Part shown: positions 54,620 through 62,871 of the stretch, one piece after another
Layout: each line of letters begins with the position of its first letter
Position numbering within the stretch: the first letter of the stretch is position 1
Assembly (NCBI RefSeq): GCF_006575665.1
Contig: NZ_CP041253.1
Coordinates: 4,315,001 to 4,379,000 of the forward strand
Direction of reading: 5' to 3'
Origin: Echinicola soli
Lineage (GTDB): Bacteria > Bacteroidota > Bacteroidia > Cytophagales > Cyclobacteriaceae
Length of the DNA: 64,000 nucleotides
Program-made: the position numbers and the translations under genes
Notes under the pieces: generated by a model
Databases searched by the model: none
Seen by the model: the letters and a program-made list of their open reading frames with translations, nothing else
What the model was told of the DNA's origin: nothing

Positions 54620-55369
54620 GTGATATTAATAGTATTCTTCCTTCTTCACTGGTATTTCTCGCTGTTTTGCCAGAGTTTCTTTCTGCACCGGTATGCTGCC
54701 CACCAGATGTTCATCATGAACAAATTCTGGGAAAAGTTCTTTTACTTTTTCACCTGGGCATGTCAAGGCAGCTCTTACCTATCACCAAGGGCTTATGCCA
54801 TTCTTCACAGAATGCACCATGCGTACAGTGACACCCCTAAAGATCCACATAGTCCACACCATACCGAGAACCTCTTTACCATGATGTGGAAGACCAAGAA
54901 CATTTATAACGATTATTTCAGCTTTAGGCTTAAGCCGGAAGAGCGGTTTTCAAAGGACGTTCCCGATTGGAAAAAATTTGATCTCATGGCCGACAGTATG
55001 GTTGTACGCGTCGCATGGGGTGTACTATATGTGGCGATCTATGTGTTAAGCATCAGTGTTTTTGATTTGCCAGGTACCCACTGGTGGATGTACTTCTTGC
55101 TCCCTATTCACTTCATGATGGGGCCGGTTCACGGTGCCATTGTAAACTGGAGTGGACATAAGTACGGTTATGCTAATTTTGACAATAACGATCATTCAAA
55201 AAACAGCTTACTACTGGATGTGCTCATGCTGGGTGAATTGTTCCAAAACAATCACCATAAACTGCCAAATCGTCCAAATTTCGCAGTAAAATGGTATGAG
55301 TTTGACCCTACCTACCCTGTAGTGAAATTACTTCATTTTACACGCATTATTAAATTGAGAACTAATTGA
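54620..55369 (+). CDS. acyl-CoA desaturase (delta-9 type)
   Basis: 249 residues with a GTG start. Histidine boxes of the membrane-bound diiron desaturase are intact: 'HRYAAH', 'HRMHHAYSD' and 'NNHH'. Helices lie at the N-terminus and ~130-180. It introduces a double bond into an acyl-CoA using O2, controlling membrane fluidity. It is monocistronic and ends at a strong terminator. The N-terminus is short compared with many desaturases, so an upstream start cannot be excluded. Confidence 0.9.
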   Translation: MILIVFFLLHWYFSLFCQSFFLHRYAAHQMFIMNKFWEKFFYFFTWACQGSSYLSPRAYAILHRMHHAYSDTPKDPHSPHHTENLFTMMWKTKNIYNDYFSFRLKPEERFSKDVPDWKKFDLMADSMVVRVAWGVLYVAIYVLSISVFDLPGTHWWMYFLLPIHFMMGPVHGAIVNWSGHKYGYANFDNNDHSKNSLLLDVLMLGELFQNNHHKLPNRPNFAVKWYEFDPTYPVVKLLHFTRIIKLRTN

Positions 55370-55398
55370 TCTAATTCTTGCAAAAAACATATTTAAAA

Positions 55399-55428
55399 GG
55401 ACTGCTTAGACAAGCAGTCCTTTTTTTT
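55399..55428 (+). terminator. intrinsic terminator after the desaturase
   Basis: GGACTGCTT/AAGCAGTCC is a perfect 9-bp stem with a 4-nt loop followed by eight T. Confidence 0.92.
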
Positions 55429-55444
55429 AATTTAACCCGGAATT

Positions 55445-56053
55445 GATGCCGTTTAGTTAGTAAGTATTAGGGATGACTGATTACTATTTCTCTTGCTAAA
55501 TTCCAGCTTGGTTTTCATCCCATTACCTTTGTTCCTTTTTTGCTACAGGTCAAAAAAGAATCCAAACCTGTCCGCCTGTGGAGGAAACTCCGCCGCGGTG
55601 CCTCTATTGTGCTAAAATTAAACCCCTCCTTTTTTTAGCTGCCAACCCCCTTTTTGATTAACATTCGTCAAATCTATCTGGCTACTAGACAGACAAGCCT
55701 GCCTTCTTGCCCGCCCACTTTATAATTTCTTAACGCCCAATACCTGCAAGGCGGAACATCTCATACAAGTTTTAAACGGCCCTAAATTAAAACTACTGGT
55801 GTCCGAGAAAACAATCGTCAAATTGAAAAAAATCAACTGCTTTCAGCCCTAAATCTCCTAAAGGGGACTTTCTAAAGCCCCCCTTTAGGAGATGGGGATC
55901 ATTTTAGGAATTGGAATAAAAACCTTGAAATTTCTATTTATAGACCGCTTTTGATCATATTTGAAATTTAGTCGGACGCCAGTAAATTAAAACCATGATT
56001 CCCTCAATAACCGCCCTTCAAACTGGAAAATCCCCCTTAACTAAACAGCATTG
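55445..56053 (+). mobile_element. degenerate IS4-like element remnant
   Basis: The left end GATGCCGTTTAGTTAG and right end CCTTAACTAAACAGCATTG are imperfect versions of the inverted repeats of the IS at 41942-43335. The right end matches in 17 of 19 positions. The 609-bp interval lacks transposase sequence. MITE A copy 3 sits inside it. Flanks AACCCGGAAT and AACCTGAAAT may be an old target duplication. Confidence 0.5.
55794..55984 (+). repeat. MITE-like element A, copy 3
   Basis: 191 bp, beginning TACTGGTGTCCGA and ending TCGGACGCCAGTA; 12 of 13 terminal bases are inverse-complementary. The internal hairpin ATCTCCTAAAGGGG/CCCCTTTAGGAGAT is a perfect 14-bp stem. It lies within the degenerate IS4-like remnant. 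Confidence 0.85.
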
Positions 56054-56235
56054 AACCTGAAATATGCATTAGCTTATTTATTACGACCTGAAACTACTTT
56101 AAAATCAGACGCTTTGCTCTAGTTCCCAACATCACCATAGCATTGCTAAACTTTTGTCTCCAAACTGACTGATTTTCTTGCATTTTCAAGGACAGGCTAT
56201 AACGATTTCTAATGCATAAACCGGGTTTAAGCTAC
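56054..56235 (+). repeat. ~180-bp dispersed repeat R1, copy 2
   Basis: It matches 43336-43510 (see that entry) and starts directly at the right end of the degenerate IS4-like remnant, the same relation as copy 1 has to the intact IS. Confidence 0.7.
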
Positions 56236-56343
56236 TTATGGATCATAGTGGGTAAATTATCCAGGGATCTGTCCCGCTTGGGCGAATAGATCAGGAAAAC
56301 AGGTTTGTACCCGCCCATAGCGAGGCAGGCCTACGGTACAAAG

Positions 56344-56896
56344 TGGATCAAGAAATATTTCTGGGGGCGGGAGAAGATTTATATTCATTTGGTATGTCGC
56401 CACGAAGTCGCCAAGACACGAAGTGTTTTGTAGGCGGATTCCAAGTTTCATGGAAAACAAACAGCTTTGGGTCTTAGAATCTTTGTGGCAAAAAAACAAA
56501 AAAGAAATCCTATTAAAATAAAGGGATTCATGCCCTCAACTTTTTCGCTTGCCTCCTCTTTAGCACATTTTGAGGACCAAGCAATATTTCTGGAAGATGA
56601 GAGATTTCCAGGTGGTTTTGGTAAGCATATTTCTCTTTAATGTAGCAATAGGAATGTGTAGATTATAAAATCAGTATAAATCCGTCATTGCGAGGAAGTA
56701 TAGCCTGTCCCGACCTATCGGGAACGTGGCAATCCCGTATTAAGAAAACGAGATTGCTTCACTCCGTTGCTCTGCATTCGCAATGACGGTATTTTAAATC
56801 GCGTTTATTATAAAAAATCAGCGTAAATCTTATTAATCTGCATCATCTGCGTGCTATCGAAACCAACCCTAATCCCCCCAACTTTTCCGCTTGAGC
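56344..56896 (+). repeat. long dispersed repeat, copy 2, with inserted REP-like element
   Basis: It matches 8171-8583 along its length, but at about 56665-56810 the sequence is interrupted by a REP-like palindrome (56682-56789) with short flanks. Sequence on both sides resumes as in copy 1 (TAGCAATAG..., then AAAATCAGCGTAAATC...). Confidence 0.8.
56682..56789 (+). repeat. REP-like palindromic element, full copy
   Basis: 108 bp bounded by CCGTCATTGCGA and TCGCAATGACGG, a perfect 12-bp inverted repeat. Inside are a CCCGA/TCGGG hairpin and paired GCAATCCCGT / ACGAGATTGC. Partial copies occur at 3930, 36078 and 36961. Confidence 0.85.
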
Positions 56897-56966
56897 CCAC
56901 AAAGTGCCCAGAGCCAACCTGATTTTTTTAAGCTTTAATGCCTAGTGGAATTCCCTAGCCCCTTTA

Positions 56967-57176
56967 TTTTTTAGCGGACAGAAGGAGCATTAGCTTGGTA
57001 ATAGAAAGTGAACACAGTATCCCAACAGTGCCGTAGGTACTAACCATAGGCAAGGAAAGAATGTATTATTGTCGACTGCATCAGGAGCATAAGTGCCAAA
57101 TTTATCAGTTCACGTGTTTCTTCGATCCCAATAGCCCAGTACCGCTCTACTTACCCACTATAATCACATAGCACCT
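56967..57176 (-). repeat. ~220-bp dispersed repeat, copy 2 (inverted)
   Basis: It is the reverse complement of the block at 20928-21152 with scattered substitutions. It lacks the ~25-bp insertion of copy 1. No ORF is conserved between copies. Confidence 0.75.
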
Positions 57177-57445
57177 CATTTTCTTAGCGCCCCCCCAACT
57201 GTCCCAATCCCGGTCGACCGGAAACAAAGACCGGCGAAAGGATCCCAGACAAACTCGTATGACGTTTTTAATGCCAATGATAAGTCAAGCGCAGGACACA
57301 ACTAATTATTTAATTAAAACTAATAAAATAGTTGTATAACTAGATTTTTCATCGTAATTTTATAATTGCCAAAAGGAAGACCTTTCCATATTTGCTATTT
57401 TCAAACTAAATGATTAAGTTGACAGAAAAACATACGAAAACCAAA

Positions 57446-57808
57446 ATGAGAGAGTTAACAAGAGCTGAGGAACAAGTAATGCAAATCTTATGGGGTATCG
57501 AGAAAGGCTTCGTCAAGGATATCCTGGCCAAAATGTCATCGCCCAAACCGGCCTACAATACCGTATCTACGATCATTAGGATCTTGGAGAAGAAGGGTTT
57601 TGTCAAGCACAAAGCTTATGGCAAGTCCCATGAATATTACCCGATCGTCACAAAAGACCAATACAGAAGTTTTTCGATCAAGAACCTGCTGACCGGTTAT
57701 TTTGGTGGTTCGTTTTCAAAACTGGCTTCCTTCTTTGCCAAAGATGAAAACTTGGACATTAAAGAATTGGAAAAATTGATGAATGAGGTAAAAGGCGATG
57801 TAAAATAA
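57446..57808 (+). CDS. BlaI/MecI/CopY family transcriptional repressor
   Basis: 120 residues from ATG 57446 (an in-frame ATG at 57410 would add a short polar leader). The winged helix is 'LTRAEEQVMQILWGIEKGFVKDILAKM' with 'AYNTVSTIIRILEKKGFVKHKAYGKSHEYYPIV', closely like BlaI/MecI. The C-terminal helix carries dimer contacts. It represses its own operon until a BlaR1-type protein inactivates it. The partner M56 gene begins 5 bp downstream. Confidence 0.92.
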   Translation: MRELTRAEEQVMQILWGIEKGFVKDILAKMSSPKPAYNTVSTIIRILEKKGFVKHKAYGKSHEYYPIVTKDQYRSFSIKNLLTGYFGGSFSKLASFFAKDENLDIKELEKLMNEVKGDVK

Positions 57809-57813
57809 ACTAG

Positions 57814-60261
57814 ATGGCACATCTGATCGACTATATCTGGCAGAGCTCATTCTGCTTGTTATTTTTTTTCGGGATATATTGGGTTTTCCTGAGGAGGGAA
57901 AAAGTATTTGGCTTTACACGGGTATTTTTACTCGTCACACCCGTTTTGGCCTTGCTGTTTCCCCTTATCGAAATTCCAGTGGAATTTTCAAAACCCACCA
58001 TATCCCTGGAAAACACGGACTTTTTACAGTATTTGACTGCGCAAGAGGCGAAAGATGACATAGCAGCAAGCTATGGACTGCCAGAAGTAACGGTAGAAAG
58101 CACCAAACTTCCCATTCTTTTGGAATGGAAAGACTACTTGTTCCTTGGATATGTGGCAATCGCACTTTTACTCACTTTCAGGCTGTTATGGCAATTTCTA
58201 CAGCTAAGACTACTTACTGAAAAGGGCTGGTACCAAACGGTCTTCAATTTGAAAAGCAGTTATTTTTTGATACCGACTTTTGGCCTGGCACCGGTTTTTT
58301 CTTTCTTTAACAGGCTCTTTTGGGACGATAGCCAGCAGCTAAAGCCAGAAGAAAAAGAGCACATCATCAAACACGAAATAGAGCATATCCGTCAGGGACA
58401 TTCCTGGGATATGATGTACTATCAGATATTGAGCATTTTGTTTTGGTTTAATCCGGGTATCCATTTGATGCGGAACGCCTTAATCGACACCCACGAATAT
58501 TCGGCAGATGCCAACGTGGTCAAACAAACCGCAAACAAAGACACCTATACCAATCTTATTGTCAAGATAGCATTTAAGGGACTGGATCTTCCTGTTGGCA
58601 ACTATTTTATAAGATCGACAACCTTAAAACGCATTATGATGATGAAAAGCAACAAAAAGACCAATTGGTTTAAACTACTGATGGTGGTACCCCTGACGGC
58701 CATGTTATTGGCATTGGTCTCCATGAAGACCATTTCCACCTCCAGTTTTTTTGATACTGGATCCAGTATGAGCTTGGCCAATATGAAAGAACTGATCGAG
58801 CAAGCACAGGATACCATCAGCGTGAGCACTAAAGTGATGCACATTCCCAATCCAAAACACTATGAATATGTATCTTCCCTAACAGAGGGAAAAGTCACTG
58901 CGCAGCTTGGAAACCTACAGTATGAAATTGGCAACATTTCAGATGACGAGGAATATGCCGATGTGCTGGAAATGATCAATATTTTCAAACACCACAGCCG
59001 CTTCACCAAAAACTACAACACACCAGATCTCCATACGACCGCGGATATAATGCCCGAGGCAAAAGGTGGCATGGACGAGTGGAATAAGTTTCTATCCAAA
59101 AACCTTAGGTACCCAACAGAGGCAAGAAAGATCGGAATGACTGGTGATATTTACATAGAGTTTGTGGTAAGCAAAGAAGGCAAAGTCCTACACCCCACCC
59201 TTAAACGATCTTTGGGTATGGGCTTGGACGATGAAATCCTGAGAATTTTCTCCTTGGAAAGTATGCCAGAATGGAATCCAGGCATCATCGATGGAAAGCC
59301 CGTCAACACGCTCATGGTCCTTCCCATCAGGTTTAAACTCGATGGAGAAGTGGCCAAGTCGAAGTCATTCTTTGGTACTCCCTCCTACTCATCTGACAAA
59401 GATGTGTTTGACGTAGTAGAAAAAATGCCCGCTCCCCAAGGGGGCATGGAAGGCTGGAGCGAATATATTTCCAGGAACATCGAATATCCTAAAGACGCCA
59501 TGGAAAAAGGCGTAGAAGGGACAGTTTACGTAACCTTTATTGTGGATAAGGATGGCACAACCAGGGATCCCCAGATTTTGAGGGGAATTGGCAGTGGCGC
59601 GGACGAAGAGGCCATGCGCTTGGTCATGAATTCACCTAAGTGGTCCCCTGGTGAACAAAAAGGCACCAATGTCCCTGTGAAAATGAGGCTTCCGATCAAG
59701 TTTGAATTAAACAAAAAAAACAAACCTGTCAAACCCAACAAGCTGGATGAAGTAGTCGTAGTGGGATATGGAGCGGTCACAGAAAATAAAAGCACTTCTC
59801 CTCTACTCAATTATAATACATTCGAAGAGGGAAAAGAACCTTTGTTAGTAATCGCTGGTAAGAAATATCAGAAAGAAAAACTTTCCCACCTATCCCCCGA
59901 GGACATCAAAAGCATCAATGTACTGAAAGATGAATCAGCGTTTGAGAAATATGATGAAGAAGGAAAATATGGTGTGATCGAAATCACACTAAAAGACGGC
60001 GTGTTATGGCCCAGAAAATCCGAGGAAAAATCTACCAGCAATATCCAAAACACAAATAAAGATCTCCCAAAACTAACAATTGGTAAAGACCCTCTATACA
60101 TTGTCGATGGGGCAATCACCAAAAAGTCAGCACTTAAGCATGCATATGGCCCAGATGATATCGAATCCATTTCTGTACTAAAAAATGGAGATGCCATTAA
60201 TCTTTATGGATCCAAGGCTCAAAATGGAGTCATCCAAATCACAACAAAAAACAAGCCGTAA
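57814..60261 (+). CDS. BlaR1-like M56 metallopeptidase fused to TonB and SusC-plug-like domains
   Basis: 815 residues. N-terminal helices (~5-50, ~105-130) precede the zinc motif H-E-I-E-H at 187-191 and another helix at ~280-305. Then come two TonB C-terminal domains (~405-505: 'GGMDEWNKFLSKNLRYPTEA'; ~530-635: 'GGMEGWSEYISRNIEYPKDA'). A 'LDEVVVVGYGAV' segment and two plug-like repeats follow ('PEDIKSINVLKDESA', 'PDDIESISVLKNGDA'). It should sense a periplasmic signal and cleave the BlaI-type repressor. The TonB and plug parts suggest that the signal is tied to outer-membrane transport. Confidence 0.9.
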   Translation: MAHLIDYIWQSSFCLLFFFGIYWVFLRREKVFGFTRVFLLVTPVLALLFPLIEIPVEFSKPTISLENTDFLQYLTAQEAKDDIAASYGLPEVTVESTKLPILLEWKDYLFLGYVAIALLLTFRLLWQFLQLRLLTEKGWYQTVFNLKSSYFLIPTFGLAPVFSFFNRLFWDDSQQLKPEEKEHIIKHEIEHIRQGHSWDMMYYQILSILFWFNPGIHLMRNALIDTHEYSADANVVKQTANKDTYTNLIVKIAFKGLDLPVGNYFIRSTTLKRIMMMKSNKKTNWFKLLMVVPLTAMLLALVSMKTISTSSFFDTGSSMSLANMKELIEQAQDTISVSTKVMHIPNPKHYEYVSSLTEGKVTAQLGNLQYEIGNISDDEEYADVLEMINIFKHHSRFTKNYNTPDLHTTADIMPEAKGGMDEWNKFLSKNLRYPTEARKIGMTGDIYIEFVVSKEGKVLHPTLKRSLGMGLDDEILRIFSLESMPEWNPGIIDGKPVNTLMVLPIRFKLDGEVAKSKSFFGTPSYSSDKDVFDVVEKMPAPQGGMEGWSEYISRNIEYPKDAMEKGVEGTVYVTFIVDKDGTTRDPQILRGIGSGADEEAMRLVMNSPKWSPGEQKGTNVPVKMRLPIKFELNKKNKPVKPNKLDEVVVVGYGAVTENKSTSPLLNYNTFEEGKEPLLVIAGKKYQKEKLSHLSPEDIKSINVLKDESAFEKYDEEGKYGVIEITLKDGVLWPRKSEEKSTSNIQNTNKDLPKLTIGKDPLYIVDGAITKKSALKHAYGPDDIESISVLKNGDAINLYGSKAQNGVIQITTKNKP

Positions 60262-60332
60262 AACGAGCTTCTTTACACCTCTCCCACCGGGATTGCTTTT
60301 AACCATTGATAGAAGCTAGCAATGCAATTTGT

Positions 60333-60402
60333 TGTCAGCCTTAGCGGACCTGTCTAGCCTTCGACTCTACCGGGCAGACAGACAGGTCCGCTCGGGCTGA
60401 CA
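60333..60402. repeat. 70-nt near-perfect hairpin
   Basis: TGTCAGCC then AGCGGACCTGTC pair with GACAGGTCCGCT then GGCTGACA, separated by a 2x2 mismatch, with a 26-nt loop. No T-run follows. It lies 72 bp after the M56 gene. Confidence 0.85.
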
Positions 60403-60529
60403 TCACTTCACTGATAGTTTAAAAGGGATTTCCCTGATCTATCCCCAAAGCATTTGTTGTTCTCTTTTATGGCTATTACCTTAGCATTACCAGATTAAAT
60501 AAATTCTTAAACCGTAAAATCATAAAAAT

Positions 60530-60652
60530 ATGGGCAAAGGAGACATGAAGACCAAAAGAGGTAAAACCCACAGGGGGACCTTTGGTAAAAGCAGACCGCG
60601 TAAAAATCAAAATATAGCTACCAAAAAAGAACAGTCACAAGCCACCAAGTAA
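60530..60652 (+). CDS. 30S ribosomal protein THX (bTHX)
   Basis: 40 residues: it opens M-G-K-G-D-M-K-T-K-R-G-K and continues T-H-R-G-T-F-G-K-S-R-P-R-K-N, the signature of the small basic THX protein bound to the head of the 30S subunit in Bacteroidetes and Thermus. It is too short for routine gene finders. It stands alone, about 270 bp after the M56 gene. The C-terminal tail (N-I-A-T-K-K-E-Q-S-Q-A-T-K) is more acidic and polar than the core. Confidence 0.9.
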   Translation: MGKGDMKTKRGKTHRGTFGKSRPRKNQNIATKKEQSQATK

Positions 60653-60683
60653 GGCTTTCTTTACATTATTTTTAAACACTTAA

Positions 60684-60838
60684 GGGACTGTCTCATAAGT
60701 GGACTTCCGCCAGGCCCCAAAGAAGAGCTTTGGGCTTGATCCAGTGCATAAGTGATCTTTCTATACGTGCAGCAAGCGTTAATCAAGATCCCTTCGTTCG
60801 GCCTGTGATGACGGAATCCGAAAAAATGAGACAGTCTC
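60684..60838 (+). repeat. candidate MITE with GACTGTCTCAT ends
   Basis: GACTGTCTCAT (60686-60696) and its exact inverse ATGAGACAGTC (60826-60836) bound ~150 bp of non-coding DNA; the match extends loosely to CTTCCG / CGGAAT. Such 'GACTGTCTCA' ends are common on IS elements of Bacteroidetes. Only one copy is seen in the window. Confidence 0.55.
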
Positions 60839-60882
60839 TTTTTATTTCCACCACTTTTTGGATGTTGTTTATTTAAAGATCC

Positions 60883-61287
60883 AGGATCAAGCAATATTTC
60901 TGGGGGCAAGAGAAGATTGACATCCATTTGGTATGTCGCCAAGACAGGAAGTACTTTGTAGGAAAGTTCCAAATCTTATGAAAAACAAACAGCTTTGGGT
61001 TTTAGAGAATCTTTGTGGCAAAAAAGAAATCATATTAAAATAAAGGGATTCATGTCCCCAACTTTTCCACTTGTCCCATGCTAACCTCCTAGGGTCATAA
61101 AAGGGGACCAAGCAATATTTCTGGGTGATGAGAGATTTCCAGGTGGTTTTGGTAAGCATATTTCTCTTTAATTTAGCAATAGGAATGCGTGCTCCAGTAT
61201 AAAAAAATCAGCGAAAACCTTATTAAAATGCGCCATCTGCGTGCTATCGAAACCAACCCTAATCCCCCCAACTTTTTCGTTTGATCC
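60883..61287 (+). repeat. long dispersed repeat, copy 3
   Basis: It matches 8171-8583 in the same orientation, with more substitutions in its middle (60960-61090). The second internal GACCAAGCAATATTTCTGG lies at about 61108. It ends CCCCCCAACTTTTTCG and TTGATCC. Confidence 0.75.
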
Positions 61288-61405
61288 AAGATCCACCCGT
61301 TTCACATACATATTCCACTATATAATCTACTATTTGTACTATTACGCAATCCAATCAATCCTTCAGCATCGTAAATAGTTTTCATAAATCACAACTCACT
61401 ATCTT

Positions 61406-62431
61406 ATGAAAACATTAACGAAAGCAATTTTAAGAACAAGCCTCATCGTCCTGCCTACTCTAGGTTTCTATTCCTGTGACAACGATGAGGAAATGGACAT
61501 GCCCGAGAATGAAGTAGCATCCTTATTCGTATCCAGCAATACGAGCGGGATGATTACCATTATTGATTTCTCATCAATGAATGATGTAAGCAGTAGTACT
61601 GTCGCTTCTGCAGGAACAGATGCCGATGGCATCTATTATGATGACCAAAATGACGAAATCATCCAATTGGTACGTTCTGACAATTCCCTCAATGTCTATT
61701 CGGATATCATGGCCTCTATGATGGACAAGGGACTGTCCATTTCATTGGGTCTAAGCGGAACAGGTAGTTTCGCCAGTGGCCGGGAAATCGCGGTTATGGA
61801 TGACATGGTCATCGTAGCAGACTCCCCGGCAGAAGCAAACGGCAACCAAAGCAGCCTTTATGTATACCAAAAAAATGCCAGTGGATTCTCCCTTCTAAAC
61901 ACCTATGAGGTGGATTTTGCCCTGTGGGGCATCCATATAGAAGGTAATACTCTCTATGCCATAGTAGATAAAACAGCGGACTTAGCCGTATTCAATAACT
62001 TCATGGCCAATACTGATGGCATGATCACTCCAGACAAACGCGTTACTATCGAAGGACTCGGAAGGACTCATGGACTGACTTATTCGATGGAAGATGACCT
62101 GATGGTCCTTACCGACATCGGCGAGGCTTCTTCAGATAGCGATGGAGGTTTGGTCATCATCACCGACTTTACCAGCACATTTAACAGCGCAGCAGACGGT
62201 GGCACCATCTCCATGGCTGATCAAGCCAGAATCGAGGGCAATAATACCATGCTGGGAAATCCTGTGGATGTCGCATACAGTGAAGATAGCAAAATGATTT
62301 TCGTCGCAGAAAGAGCCAACGGTGGTGGGAAAGTATTGGTCTACGACTACTTCTCCTCAAACGGCAACCCCGCTCCAGCATATAGCTGGGACGTCGCAGG
62401 TGCTTCTGCCGTTTACTATTACGAGGACTAA
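61406..62431 (+). CDS. beta-propeller-like lipoprotein of unknown function
   Basis: 341 residues with a lipoprotein signal ('SLIVLPTLGFYSCDNDEE', lipobox Cys24). The mature region is acidic with repeated blade-like strands ('VASLFVSSNTSGMITIIDFSSM', 'LYVYQKNASGFSLLNTYEV', 'KMIFVAERANGGGKVLVYDYFSSNG'). It would sit on the outer membrane or cell surface. No enzyme motif is evident; it resembles 'hypothetical protein' propellers of marine Bacteroidetes. A terminator follows at 62506. Confidence 0.75.
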   Translation: MKTLTKAILRTSLIVLPTLGFYSCDNDEEMDMPENEVASLFVSSNTSGMITIIDFSSMNDVSSSTVASAGTDADGIYYDDQNDEIIQLVRSDNSLNVYSDIMASMMDKGLSISLGLSGTGSFASGREIAVMDDMVIVADSPAEANGNQSSLYVYQKNASGFSLLNTYEVDFALWGIHIEGNTLYAIVDKTADLAVFNNFMANTDGMITPDKRVTIEGLGRTHGLTYSMEDDLMVLTDIGEASSDSDGGLVIITDFTSTFNSAADGGTISMADQARIEGNNTMLGNPVDVAYSEDSKMIFVAERANGGGKVLVYDYFSSNGNPAPAYSWDVAGASAVYYYED

Positions 62432-62505
62432 GCGGTAATTGATTTTAATCTAGCTGAAACATTCAATCAATATTTCACAAAAGAGCTACACACCCTTCTA
62501 CTACC

Positions 62506-62537
62506 AAAGGTGCCTTGATTTATTTAGGCACCTTTTT
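62506..62537 (+). terminator. intrinsic terminator after the lipoprotein gene
   Basis: AAAGGTGCC/GGCACCTTT is a 9-bp stem with a 12-nt loop and a T-run following. Confidence 0.85.
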
Positions 62538-62750
62538 ATATTTTGCCCACTTTCGATACCTTTCGAACAATAGGCCAAATACATTGCGCTTTTCAGGGCA
62601 CTATTTCAATTAAGAGCCTCAAAACCTAATTCTCTATCGATTTTATAGGGTTTTATAGAGAGTATTATTTTCAAAAAACTCTTTTTCGAATACTTGCAAA
62701 TTCAAAAATTGGATTGTTACTTTGTGTTATCCTTTACTTTTTAAAAGTAC

Positions 62751-62866
62751 AAGGATTTATACAGAAGAGGTGAGAGACAGGCTCGCAGACCCTCTGGCAA
62801 CCTGGAAAATCCAAGGTGCCAATTCCTGCCGAATGTGAATATCCGCATTTGGAAATATAAATTCTT
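62751..62866 (+). promoter_or_regulatory. SAM-I (S-box) riboswitch upstream of metX
   Basis: P1 is AAGGATTTATA with TATAAATTCTT (62856-62866). P2 pairs AGAGG with CCTCT. The core GGCAACCTGG and AGGTGCCAATTCCTGC are the classic S-box joining regions, and P4 pairs AATGTG with CGCATT. It lies ahead of metX, a methionine-biosynthesis gene, so SAM repression is expected. It ends 5 nt before a short leader ORF and no strong T-run terminator follows. Confidence 0.9.
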
Positions 62867-62871
62867 AAACA

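Noticed and set aside
60661..61159. Minus-strand ORFs over the long repeat and neighbouring MITE.
   Set aside because: The ORFs differ in frame and length between repeat copies (e.g. 56257-56499) and contain no domain, so they are incidental.
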